NCBI GenBank assembly: GCA_029946075.1
Contig: JAQSDT010000802.1
Coordinates: 1 to 9,755 of the forward strand
Direction of reading: 5' to 3'
Source of the DNA: a bacterium
Lineage (GTDB): Bacteria; Pseudomonadota; Alphaproteobacteria; Rhizobiales; Xanthobacteraceae
Length of the DNA stretch: 9,755 nucleotides
Below are positions 1 to 6,546 of this stretch, piece by piece (the first letter of the stretch is position 1; every line of letters begins with the position of its first letter). Both the position numbers and the translations under genes were made by a program. Below the pieces are notes generated by a model. That model searched no databases and was not told where the DNA came from. It saw only the letters and a program-made list of their open reading frames with translations.

Positions 1-1872
1 TTCCAGCTGCCGCTGCGTGATCTTGCGGTCGCCCTTCGGCGTGTAGTTGATGATCAGCGCGGCGCGCCGCACCTCCTGCAATCCCGGCGGCACCCGGCCG
101 CCGTCCACGAAGATGCTTTTCACCTCCGGCCGCTTGCGCAGGCGGGCGACGATTTCTTCCGTTACCTTTTCGGTATAGGCGAGCTGAGAGCCCGGCGGCA
201 GTTCCATCGCCAGCAGCGAGCGCGCGGTGTCCTGCGCCGGCAGGAAGCCCTGCGGCAGCAGCGTGATGCTCCAGATCGACGCCGCAAAGACGCCGAAGCC
301 GATCAGCACCGTGATGAAATAGTGCTTCACCGACCAGGTCACGAGTTTGGTGTAGCCCTGCAGGATGCGGCCGGGCGGCGGATCGTCGTGCGGGTGATCT
401 TTCAGGAAGTAGGCCGCCAGCACGGGCGTGACGAAGCGCGCCGCCAGCAGCGAGAAGAACACCTGCACCGACACCGTGATGCCGAACTGCTTGAAGAACT
501 GCCCGGCGATCCCCGACATGAAGCTCGCCGGCGCGAAGATCGCGATGATCGTGAGCGAGATCGCGATCACGGCGAGGCCGATTTCGTCGGCAGCTTCCAG
601 CGCCGCGCGATAAGGCGATTTGCCCATGCGCATGTGGCGGACGATGTTCTCGATTTCGACGATGGCGTCGTCGACCAGGATGCCGGTCGAGAGTGTGATG
701 GCGAGGAACGAGACGAGATTGAGCGAGAAGCCGAGCAGGTCCATCACCCAGAACGCCGGGAAGATCGACAGCGGCAGCGAAATCGCGGCGATGATGGTGG
801 CGCGCATATCGCGCAGGAAGATCAGCACGATGATGACGGCGAGGATCGCGCCCTCGAACAGGGTCGAGATCGCCGCTTCGTAGTTGCCCTTGGTGAAGTC
901 GACCGAGGTGTCGATCAGCTTCAGGTCGACGTCGGGATAGGAGACCTTCAGCGCGTCGATGCGCTTCTGCACGGCGGCGGCGACGACCACGTCGCTGGCG
1001 CCCTTGGATCGCTTGATGCCGAGCGCGACCACCGGCTCGCCGTTGAAGCGGGCAAAGGTGCTGCGATCGGCGATGGTGTCGGTCACGGTGCCGAGGTCGT
1101 CGAGTCGCATTTCGCCGCCGCCGAACAACGGGATCATGGTGCCGGCGAGTTCGTTCAGCGTCTTGGCGCCGGCGAGCGTGCGGATCGCCTGGTCGTTCTT
1201 GCCGATCTGGGCGCGGCCGCCGGCGACGTCGACATTGGTGCCGCGCAGGATCTGGCTGACGTTGACGGCGGTGAGGCCCGCGGCCTGCAGCCGGTCGGGG
1301 TCGAGCGACACCAGGATTTCGCGCTCGACACCGCCGATACGCTCGACCTGCGCCACGCCGCGCACGCCCTGCAGCGCGCGTTTGACGACGTCGTCGACGA
1401 AGTAGGACAATTGCTCGGGCGTCTTGCCCGGCGAGATCGCCGCATAAGTGACGATCGGCAGGCCGATGACGTCGACGCGCTGGATCAGCGGCTCGTTGAC
1501 GTTTTGCGGCAGGTTGGAGCGAACGCGGGTGACGGCGTCCTTGACGTCGTTAAGCGCACGGTCGGTGTTGGTTTCCAGTGCGAACTGGATCGTCGTCACC
1601 GACAGGCCGTCGGTGATCGAGGACGAGATGTGCCGCACGCCCTCGACGCCGGATACGCCGTCCTCGATGGTCTTGGTGACCTGGCTTTCGAGTTCCGACG
1701 GCGCGGCGCCGAATTGTGCGACCGCGACCGAGATCACCGGAATGTCGGCGCTCGGCAGCCGCGTCACCGCCAGCTTGGTGAAGCTGACCCAGCCCAGCAC
1801 CAGCAGGATGATCGAGAAGACGATCGAAGGCAGCGGGTTCCGGATCGACCATGCCGAGATATTCAAAGCCAT
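1..1872 (-). CDS. RND-family efflux permease (AcrB/MexB-like, HAE1), N-terminal 624 residues
   Basis: Proton-driven inner-membrane exporter of the resistance-nodulation-division family. The frame is open from the ATG at 1872 to the left edge, giving 624 of the usual ~1030-1050 residues. Visible parts are TM1 (about residues 15-33), the first large periplasmic porter region (about 35-330), then TM2-TM6 (about 335-490). TM4 carries the paired aspartates D401-D402 in GILVDDAIVEIENI, matching the proton-relay pair D407/D408 of AcrB. A further helix near 517-540 precedes the second periplasmic loop, where the window cuts the gene. Its start overlaps the stop of the upstream adaptor gene (TAATG), so the two are translationally coupled. 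No outer-membrane TolC-type gene is in the window, so the pump probably borrows one or has one beyond the left edge. The substrate cannot be predicted. The family assignment is secure. Confidence 0.95.
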   Translation of the reverse strand, partial: MALNISAWSIRNPLPSIVFSIILLVLGWVSFTKLAVTRLPSADIPVISVAVAQFGAAPSELESQVTKTIEDGVSGVEGVRHISSSITDGLSVTTIQFALETNTDRALNDVKDAVTRVRSNLPQNVNEPLIQRVDVIGLPIVTYAAISPGKTPEQLSYFVDDVVKRALQGVRGVAQVERIGGVEREILVSLDPDRLQAAGLTAVNVSQILRGTNVDVAGGRAQIGKNDQAIRTLAGAKTLNELAGTMIPLFGGGEMRLDDLGTVTDTIADRSTFARFNGEPVVALGIKRSKGASDVVVAAAVQKRIDALKVSYPDVDLKLIDTSVDFTKGNYEAAISTLFEGAILAVIIVLIFLRDMRATIIAAISLPLSIFPAFWVMDLLGFSLNLVSFLAITLSTGILVDDAIVEIENIVRHMRMGKSPYRAALEAADEIGLAVIAISLTIIAIFAPASFMSGIAGQFFKQFGITVSVQVFFSLLAARFVTPVLAAYFLKDHPHDDPPPGRILQGYTKLVTWSVKHYFITVLIGFGVFAASIWSITLLPQGFLPAQDTARSLLAMELPPGSQLAYTEKVTEEIVARLRKRPEVKSIFVDGGRVPPGLQEVRRAALIINYTPKGDRKITQRQLE

Positions 1873-2795
1873 TAGCGTGCCCGCGTGCGATCGAGTTCGT
1901 CGGCGAACATGGTCTTGATCTGGTCGCCGTCATGCAGCGACGTGCCAGCGTCGGCCACGACGATTTCGCCGACGTCGAGGCCTTCAAGAATTTCGGTCGA
2001 GGTTTCGGAGGTCAGGCCGACCCGCACCTTGCGGGTTTCGATGGTATTGCCCTTGACCACCTGCAGGGTCAGGCGATCGATCGCGGTGCGCGGAACGGCG
2101 ACGCCGCAGGAACGCTTGGCATCGATATTGGCGCGGGCGAACATGCCGACCTTCAGCGAGGGATTGTTGTTCAGCGAGATACGCACCTTGCCGAGCTGGG
2201 TGTTGCGGTCGATCTGCGGCGAGATCTGCCGGACCTTGCCGACGACGTCGGGGGCATCGTCGCGGCTGATGCGCACGGTCGCGCCCGGATTGAGCTTGAG
2301 CAGGTGCACGCTCGGCACTTCGGCCTCGAGCTCGATCTCGTTGTTGACGGAGATGCGGAACATCGGACCCGCCTGCGGCGAGGCCGGCGCACCGACGGCG
2401 GTGCGGGCTTCGGTGACGAGGCCGGCAGCGGGGGCGCGCAATGACAACGGCCCGGTCCGGCCGCCCGGCGCTCCCGGCTGTTGCGGCGGCGGGGTGAGGC
2501 GCGCCAGTTCCTGATTTTCGGTGACGGTGTCGCCTTCGCGCACGAACAGGTCGGTAACGCGCGAGCCTTCCTGATCGACGCCGACCTGCGCCTCGCGGCG
2601 CGGCACGATGAAGCCGGTGACCCGCACCATGTCGGAGAAGCAGGCATTGGTGGATTTGGTCACGATCACCAGCGCCTGGCTCGCGACTTCCTTCTTCTCG
2701 GTGCGCGGCCGGTGCTCGAACCAGTAATAGCCGCCGGCCACGATGACGACGAAGGCCACGCCGAGCGCGGGTTTGAGGTATTCGGAGAGATTCAT
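1872..2795 (-). CDS. RND efflux periplasmic adaptor (membrane fusion protein), short form without a hairpin
   Basis: Periplasmic adaptor of 307 residues that should link the downstream RND permease to an outer-membrane channel. One N-terminal membrane anchor spans about residues 11-25. The two lipoyl half-motifs lie at about 68-100 (VTDLFVREGDTVTENQELA) and 117-148 (LSLRAPAAGLV). A beta-barrel domain follows (about 150-225), then a membrane-proximal domain (about 226-295). Typical adaptors have ~370-400 residues and a long alpha-helical hairpin between the lipoyl halves. Here only a Pro/Gly-rich linker (about 102-116) is present, so contact with a TolC-type channel must differ. Two cysteines, C52 and C230, flank the core and could form a disulfide. 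The ATG at 2795 is preceded by only a weak GGAT ribosome-binding match. The gene overlaps the permease start by one base, which defines the pump operon. Confidence 0.93.
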   Translation of the reverse strand: MNLSEYLKPALGVAFVVIVAGGYYWFEHRPRTEKKEVASQALVIVTKSTNACFSDMVRVTGFIVPRREAQVGVDQEGSRVTDLFVREGDTVTENQELARLTPPPQQPGAPGGRTGPLSLRAPAAGLVTEARTAVGAPASPQAGPMFRISVNNEIELEAEVPSVHLLKLNPGATVRISRDDAPDVVGKVRQISPQIDRNTQLGKVRISLNNNPSLKVGMFARANIDAKRSCGVAVPRTAIDRLTLQVVKGNTIETRKVRVGLTSETSTEILEGLDVGEIVVADAGTSLHDGDQIKTMFADELDRTRAR

Positions 2796-2876
2796 CGCCG
2801 GATCAATCCAGACTTGAAGTCAAATGAGGCCGGGCGCGTCCGGTCGAAACGGCGACCGTGCCATGACGCCCAAACG

Positions 2877-2909
2877 AATACGTCCCGCATTGGTGTTGCG
2901 GGACGTATT
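2877..2909 (-). terminator. Hairpin between the OmpA-family gene and the RND operon
   Basis: A perfect 13-bp inverted repeat (AATACGTCCCGCA at 2877-2889, TGCGGGACGTATT at 2897-2909) encloses a 7-base loop. It lies 33 bases past the OmpA stop codon. Read on the minus strand it is followed by CGTTTGGG, only a short T-run, so it may be an imperfect intrinsic terminator or a stem that protects the mRNA end. It separates the OmpA transcript from the efflux operon (start 2795). An 11-bp palindrome, GACTTGAAGTC (2811-2821), lies between the hairpin and the adaptor start. I found no convincing promoter for the pump here. Confidence 0.55.
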
Positions 2910-2941
2910 GTAGACGGAAAATATTGCGGAGCGCCACGCCC

Positions 2942-3622
2942 TTACCTGGCGCTGGATGCCGTCGCCTTGTTCTCCATGTTCACGACCTGAACGCGGCGAT
3001 TGGCCTCGGCCATCGGCTGGCTCGGGTCCTTGAGCTTGCTCTTGCCGTATCCGACGGTGACGAGATCGGTACCGTTGATGCCGTATTTGTCGACCAGATA
3101 GCGCTTGATCGCATCGGCGCGGCGTTCGGACAGATCCTGATTATAGCCTTCGCCGCCGGCCGCGTCGGTGTGGCCGGCGACCACGAAGGTCGAGCCCTTG
3201 AGGTCGTTGTTGGTGAGCGCGCGACCCAGCGCCTGCACCGAGGGCAGCGACTTGGCGCTGATGTCGGCCGAGTTGTAGTCGAAGTTGATCTCCAGATCGA
3301 TCTTCGGCTTGTCCTTGACGATGGTGGCGATTTCCTCGCGCTCGGTGACCGACAGCGACCGCGAGGAGCGGCCACGGATCTTCTGCACGAACTTGCCTTC
3401 GGCGGCGGCAGCGGTGGGGTCGACGGCCTGCTGCGGTCCGACCGAGAGGCCACGGGTGAGCGGCTTCTTCTCGGGCGCCAGCGCGCGGAGAATCTGGTCT
3501 TCCGTGACGCTCTTGTCCTTTTCCTGGGCCAGCGCGGTTCCCGCGCCAAGGGAAAGCGCGGCGCCGATCGTTGCGACCGAGAGGATCGAGGTCAGGGTCT
3601 TCGTTGCGGATGTCTTCGCCAT
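2942..3622 (-). CDS. OmpA-family peptidoglycan-binding protein with signal peptide
   Basis: Predicted periplasmic protein of 226 residues. A Sec signal peptide (residues 1-32, ending A-L-A before QEKDKS) is followed by a charged, Ala/Pro-containing linker (about 33-105) and a C-terminal OmpA-like domain (about 107-215). That domain carries GHTDAAGGEGYNQDLSERRA, with D153 and R168 spaced like the pair that binds diaminopimelate in OmpA-type domains, and the closing NRRVQVVN. No beta-barrel and no lipobox cysteine are visible, so it probably contacts peptidoglycan from the periplasm. The ATG at 3622 is preferred over one nine codons upstream (3649) because a perfect AAGGAGG lies 8 bases before it and the signal peptide then starts correctly. 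The caspase-like gene ends 168 bp upstream on the same strand, so the two may share a transcript. No clear promoter was found between them. Confidence 0.92.
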   Translation of the reverse strand: MAKTSATKTLTSILSVATIGAALSLGAGTALAQEKDKSVTEDQILRALAPEKKPLTRGLSVGPQQAVDPTAAAAEGKFVQKIRGRSSRSLSVTEREEIATIVKDKPKIDLEINFDYNSADISAKSLPSVQALGRALTNNDLKGSTFVVAGHTDAAGGEGYNQDLSERRADAIKRYLVDKYGINGTDLVTVGYGKSKLKDPSQPMAEANRRVQVVNMENKATASSAR

Positions 3623-3630
3623 TATCGGTC

Positions 3631-3637
3631 CCTCCTT
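3631..3637 (-). promoter_or_regulatory. Strong Shine-Dalgarno site of the OmpA-family gene
   Basis: AAGGAGG on the minus strand lies 8 bases from the ATG at 3622. It decides the start: the ATG at 3649 lies upstream of this site and would add nine residues ahead of an otherwise normal signal peptide. It is the best ribosome-binding site in the window, in keeping with an abundant envelope protein. Confidence 0.85.
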
Positions 3638-3790
3638 AAGGCTTTTCACGAGGTTCCACGTGATTGAAACCAGCGTGATTCAAATCAGGTGCCGGACTAT
3701 GGGCCACGGCCCACGAGATTCCCATCAGATATTAGTCTGGAAGCCTGCTTTCCGGTTCAGGGGAACGCGGGCTTCAATGCAAAATAAACG

Positions 3791-5245
3791 TCACTGGACC
3801 CCGTAATCGGCGAATTCCTTGGCGATGTTGGGGTCCATCGCCTTCGCGTTATTGATGTCGAGGTCGCCTTCCGAAATGGAGCCGTTGCGCTTCTTGGCCA
3901 GCCCGCGGCCGTACAGCGACGAGGTCAATCGCGGGTTGATGCGCAGGGCCGCATCGAAATCTGCAATTGCATTCTTGGTCTGGCCGCTCTTGAGGTTAAC
4001 CAGGCCGCGGCTGTCGAGCGCGTCGACGAAATTCGGGCGCAGCCGCAGCGCTTCGTTGCAATCCTTCAGTGCGGCCTGCAGGTCGCCGATCACGGTGCGT
4101 GCCCAGCAGCGGTTGTTGAAGGCTTCGACGTCCTTCGGGTTCAGCCGCAGCGAATTGTTGAAGTCCTTGATCGCGAGTTCGTAGGCGCCCTTGCTGGCAT
4201 AGACCTGCCCGCGGCGGTACAGCGCCGCCGCATCGTCCGGATTGTCGATCAGCTTGGCGGTCAGGCTCTTGATGGTCGGATCATCGGCCAGCGATGCCGG
4301 TACCGTGCTGCTCTCGACCGGCTTGGCCGGCGGGGGTGGCGGCGGGATCGCAGCTTCAACCCTCGGCGGGGCCGGCGGTGGCGGAGGCGGCGGGGCAGGC
4401 GCGGCGATCTGGGGCGGCGCCGGAGGAGGGGTCGGCGCGGGTGGCGGCAGTGCGGTTGCCACCCCGGGCGGCGGCGGACTGGGCCGCGCGCCGCCGCCGG
4501 GCAGGAACGAGAAATCTTCCGCCAGCGATGACGAAATCCACGGCACTTGTTCGCTGCGCGAGGCGCGGGTGACGCCGACACGGGTGCGGTTCAGCGTTTC
4601 CTCCGCCATCAAATCGGGGGTGCGGATTTCCTTCAGCAGTTCGCGCACGAACAGGCTGCGGTCGCCGCCATTGTCCGAAATGACCGACGAAAGCGCTGCC
4701 GAATACATCACCAGCGTGCCGTTTGGGGCGATGACGGGCGCGAGGCCGGCAGAGAAGCTGCGGAAGCGGCGTTCGAAGGGGTTGCGCCGCGAGGCATCGA
4801 CCAGCGCGATCTTGACGCCGGCGCCGCGGCTGTTGATCTCGCCGAGCACGGTTTCGAGGCTGAAGCCGTCGCGGCGGACGTCGGCTTCGGTCCAGATCTG
4901 CGCATCGACGGGGATCATGTAGCTCTGCCGGCTCGACTGCACGCCAAAGCCGGAGAAGAAAACCAGGGCGACCGAGCCTGGCTTGATCTTGCCGTACAGG
5001 CGGTCGAAGGCGCGCCGCATCTGCTCGCCGGTCAGGTTCTCGCCGATATCGACATTGAAGCCGTCGCGCTTCAACTCGTCGGCCATGTCGCGCGCGTCGT
5101 TGATCGGCTCCTTCAGCGGGGCTTCGGCGTCCGGGTATTTGGCGTTGCCGATCACCAGCGCATAGCGTTCGCCGGCTGCAAACGACGGCGCCACCGACGC
5201 GACCGCAAAAATCAGGGAAAGAAGCAATGCAAGGCGGATTTTCAT
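3791..5245 (-). CDS. Secreted caspase-fold (peptidase C14-like) pseudo-enzyme with polyproline linker and TPR repeats
   Basis: A 484-residue exported protein. The signal peptide is residues 1-23 (ending S-F-A). The caspase-like p20 domain (about 26-250) opens with RYALVIGNAKYPDAEAPLKEP and NDARDMADEL and ends with VPWISSSLAEDFSFLP, all typical of bacterial metacaspase-like proteins. The catalytic His motif, normally SGHG, reads SGFG (Phe100). The catalytic Cys motif, normally DACR, reads DASR (Ser152). Both members of the His/Cys dyad are therefore gone while the fold markers remain, and peptidase activity is unlikely. A linker (about 255-310) with runs of seven and six prolines leads to four TPR units (about 339-372, 373-406, 407-440 and 441-474), a protein-protein binding module. 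The likely role is periplasmic scaffold or sensor. The frame is intact, so this is not a decayed gene. It has its own upstream promoter. Confidence 0.9.
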   Translation of the reverse strand: MKIRLALLLSLIFAVASVAPSFAAGERYALVIGNAKYPDAEAPLKEPINDARDMADELKRDGFNVDIGENLTGEQMRRAFDRLYGKIKPGSVALVFFSGFGVQSSRQSYMIPVDAQIWTEADVRRDGFSLETVLGEINSRGAGVKIALVDASRRNPFERRFRSFSAGLAPVIAPNGTLVMYSAALSSVISDNGGDRSLFVRELLKEIRTPDLMAEETLNRTRVGVTRASRSEQVPWISSSLAEDFSFLPGGGARPSPPPPGVATALPPPAPTPPPAPPQIAAPAPPPPPPPAPPRVEAAIPPPPPPAKPVESSTVPASLADDPTIKSLTAKLIDNPDDAAALYRRGQVYASKGAYELAIKDFNNSLRLNPKDVEAFNNRCWARTVIGDLQAALKDCNEALRLRPNFVDALDSRGLVNLKSGQTKNAIADFDAALRINPRLTSSLYGRGLAKKRNGSISEGDLDINNAKAMDPNIAKEFADYGVQ

Positions 5246-5317
5246 AATGACGGCAGTCCAGCCAAAATAGCGCCGATACCAGCTCGCGCCGCGGCGACCT
5301 TACTCTACGCGTTACGC

Positions 5318-5346
5318 ATTATCAAACCACGCCAGTTGCGCGTCAA
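5318..5346 (-). promoter_or_regulatory. Sigma70-type promoter of the caspase-like gene
   Basis: On the minus strand, TTGACG (5346-5341; 5/6 to consensus) is followed after exactly 17 bases by GATAAT (5323-5318; 5/6). The expected transcription start is near 5311, leaving a leader of about 65 bases before the ATG at 5245. The ribosome-binding site is weak (GGACTG, about 12 bases before the ATG), which suggests modest translation. Position and orientation fit no other gene. Confidence 0.65.
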
Positions 5347-5364
5347 CCGCTTGCAGCGTCGTCA

Positions 5365-5381
5365 TTAATTGCGACAATTAA
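5365..5381. promoter_or_regulatory. Palindromic candidate operator upstream of the caspase-like gene promoter
   Basis: TTAATTG-CGA-CAATTAA is a perfect 7-bp inverted repeat with a 3-base centre, AT-rich in a GC-rich setting. Its centre (5373) lies about 62 bp upstream of the predicted start of the leftward promoter, a position typical of activator sites. No binding protein can be named from the sequence. Confidence 0.45.
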
Positions 5382-5543
5382 CCGCGACGGGGCGGTGTGG
5401 ACGGAGTGGAATAAAGCGGACATCCGCGCAGCGCTTGCGGTTCCGGATAGCCGGGAGGTTAGCGGTGAGGGCGCTGCAGCATTCGGTGGCATGAATTCGA
5501 TCCGGTGAAGGGAGCCCGACCCTGCCCGGAGCGTGGACGCAAC

Positions 5544-5563
5544 TATGTGACACCTCTCACATA
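5544..5563. promoter_or_regulatory. CRP-like binding site upstream of the lactonase operon
   Basis: TATGTGA-CACCTC-TCACATA is a perfect 7-bp inverted repeat with a 6-base spacer. It contains the full TGTGA-N6-TCACA consensus recognised by CRP-type proteins. It lies about 100 bp before the ATG at 5662. A Crp/Fnr-family regulator with CRP-like (not FixK/FNR-like TTGAT) specificity is the natural candidate. Without a mapped promoter it cannot be called activating or repressing. Confidence 0.6.
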
Positions 5564-5661
5564 TTGAGATGGGGCCATGCGGTGCGCGGGTTTGACCTTT
5601 GCCGGTGACGATGGCTTGGTGCCGCCATCGGCCAATCCAGCATCCAAGAAATGTGACACCG

Positions 5662-6468
5662 ATGGGAAATGCCTACGAAATCTATGCGTTGCGCTATGCG
5701 ACGATGTCCCCGCGTACGCCCAATCTGAATTTTCTGGTCCCCGACCCACACGAGACGACGGCGCAGGACCTCGATTATTTCGTCTGGCTGATCCGCGGCG
5801 GCGGGCGCGACATCCTGGTCGACACCGGCTTCAACGCCGAAGAGGCCAAGGCGCGGTCGCGCAGGCTCACGCTCAATCCGGTCGATGCGCTGGAGAAGTT
5901 CGGCGTTTCGGCCGCGTCCATCAAGGACGTCATCGTCACCCATCTGCATTACGACCACGCCGGCAATCTCGATCGCTTTCCGGCTGCGCGGTTTCATCTG
6001 CAGGAGCGCGAGATGAGTTACGCGACCGGACGCTGCATGTGCAACGGCATGCTGCGGCATCCGTTCTCGGTCGAGCACGTCACCACGATGGTCCGCCATG
6101 TCTATGGCGAGCGCGTCACCTTTCATTCCGGCGACGGCGAGGTCGCGCCCGGTGTGAGCGTGCATCGGGTCGGCGGCCATTCCGACGGCTTGCAGGTGGT
6201 GCGCGTGGAAACCGCGCGCGGACCGGTGGTGCTGGCGTCCGACGCCGCGCACTATTACGCGAACTTGCAGAAGCGCAGCCCGTTCCCGATTGTCTACAAT
6301 GTCGGCGATATGGCGCTGGGCTGGGAAATCGTCGAGCGCCTGGCGGGCCATCCCGACCGCTTCATCCCCGGACACGATCCGATCGTGAGCGAGATCTATC
6401 CGCGCGCCAGCGACAAGGTCGACGCCTTCGCGCTGCATCTGGCGCCGTCGAAGTCGTTTGTAAAATAG
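5662..6468 (+). CDS. Metallo-beta-lactamase-fold hydrolase, N-acyl homoserine lactonase family
   Basis: A cytoplasmic, probably di-zinc hydrolase of 268 residues. The metal-binding set is complete: HLHYDH at residues 94-99 (H94, H96, D98, H99), then H173 (GGHSDG), D194 (ASDAAHYY) and H238 (FIPGHDP). This is the pattern of lactonases in the AiiA-related branch. An N-terminal DYFVWLIRGGGRDILVDTGF strand pair supports the fold. The ATG at 5662 was chosen because MGNAYEIYALRYA is a normal family N-terminus. The upstream TTG (5599) would add a 21-residue tail without family features. The ribosome-binding site is weak. It heads an operon with a hydroxyacid dehydrogenase and a RidA protein, close to an aromatic hydroxylase. 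That favours hydrolysis of a pathway lactone over quorum quenching, though this is inference from context. Confidence 0.88.
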   Translation: MGNAYEIYALRYATMSPRTPNLNFLVPDPHETTAQDLDYFVWLIRGGGRDILVDTGFNAEEAKARSRRLTLNPVDALEKFGVSAASIKDVIVTHLHYDHAGNLDRFPAARFHLQEREMSYATGRCMCNGMLRHPFSVEHVTTMVRHVYGERVTFHSGDGEVAPGVSVHRVGGHSDGLQVVRVETARGPVVLASDAAHYYANLQKRSPFPIVYNVGDMALGWEIVERLAGHPDRFIPGHDPIVSEIYPRASDKVDAFALHLAPSKSFVK

Positions 6469-6470
6469 CA

Positions 6471-6525
6471 AAGCGTTCTCAAGCGAAGCGGAATCCGGTT
6501 CGCGTCAAGAAAACGCGCGTCAAAA
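6471..6525. repeat. Bradyrhizobiaceae-type intergenic palindromic repeat (short)
   Basis: A 55-base element fills most of the lactonase-dehydrogenase gap. It forms an imperfect hairpin: GCGTT at 6473-6477 pairs with AACGC at 6512-6516, AGCGAA pairs with TTCGCG apart from its last position, and CGG pairs with CCG around a 3-base loop. I recognise the GCGTTTTC-AGCGAAG-CCGGTTCGCG-AAAACGC pattern as a widespread intergenic repeat of Bradyrhizobium and Rhodopseudomonas genomes. That is from memory, not a search. Being inside an apparent operon, it could act as an mRNA processing or stability element. Confidence 0.6.
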
Positions 6526-6546
6526 GAGAGAACAGGTTCAAGAAAA

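Larger units (their letters stand above)
5246..5661. other. 416-bp divergent intergenic region
   Basis: The stretch separates the leftward caspase-like gene from the rightward lactonase operon. It holds the leftward promoter (5318-5346), the AT-rich palindrome (5365-5381), the CRP-like palindrome (5544-5563) and a repeated half-site (5651-5660). I see nothing recognisable in 5382-5543. Short open frames here lack ribosome-binding sites and recognisable motifs. No convincing -10/-35 pair was found for the rightward operon, although TTGACC occurs at 5592-5597. Confidence 0.6.

Noticed and set aside
322..1875. 517-residue plus-strand open frame antisense to the RND permease
   Set aside because: It is rich in Arg, Asp, Gly and His with no recognisable motif, as expected opposite a high-GC gene. 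The minus-strand frame shows the full RND signature.
3623..3790. ECF-type promoter (GGAAC near 3759, CGTT-like further on) between the caspase-like and OmpA genes
   Set aside because: The spacing is about 22 bases instead of 16-17, and the orientation points away from the OmpA gene.
4327..4500. G-rich plus strand as a G-quadruplex element
   Set aside because: The G runs are mostly of two or three bases and are explained by proline codons of the minus-strand gene.
3791..5245. Active metacaspase in a toxin-antitoxin or programmed-death system
   Set aside because: Both catalytic residues are replaced, a signal peptide sends the protein out of the cytoplasm, and no partner toxin or sensor gene is adjacent.
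5599..5661. Upstream TTG start for the lactonase-like gene
   Set aside because: It would add 21 residues without family resemblance and cover the repeated ATGTGACACC element. The ATG at 5662 gives a normal N-terminus.
5662..6468. Quorum-quenching AHL lactonase as the true function
   Set aside because: The metal ligands only define the fold and family. No luxI/luxR-type gene is nearby, and the neighbours point to catabolism.
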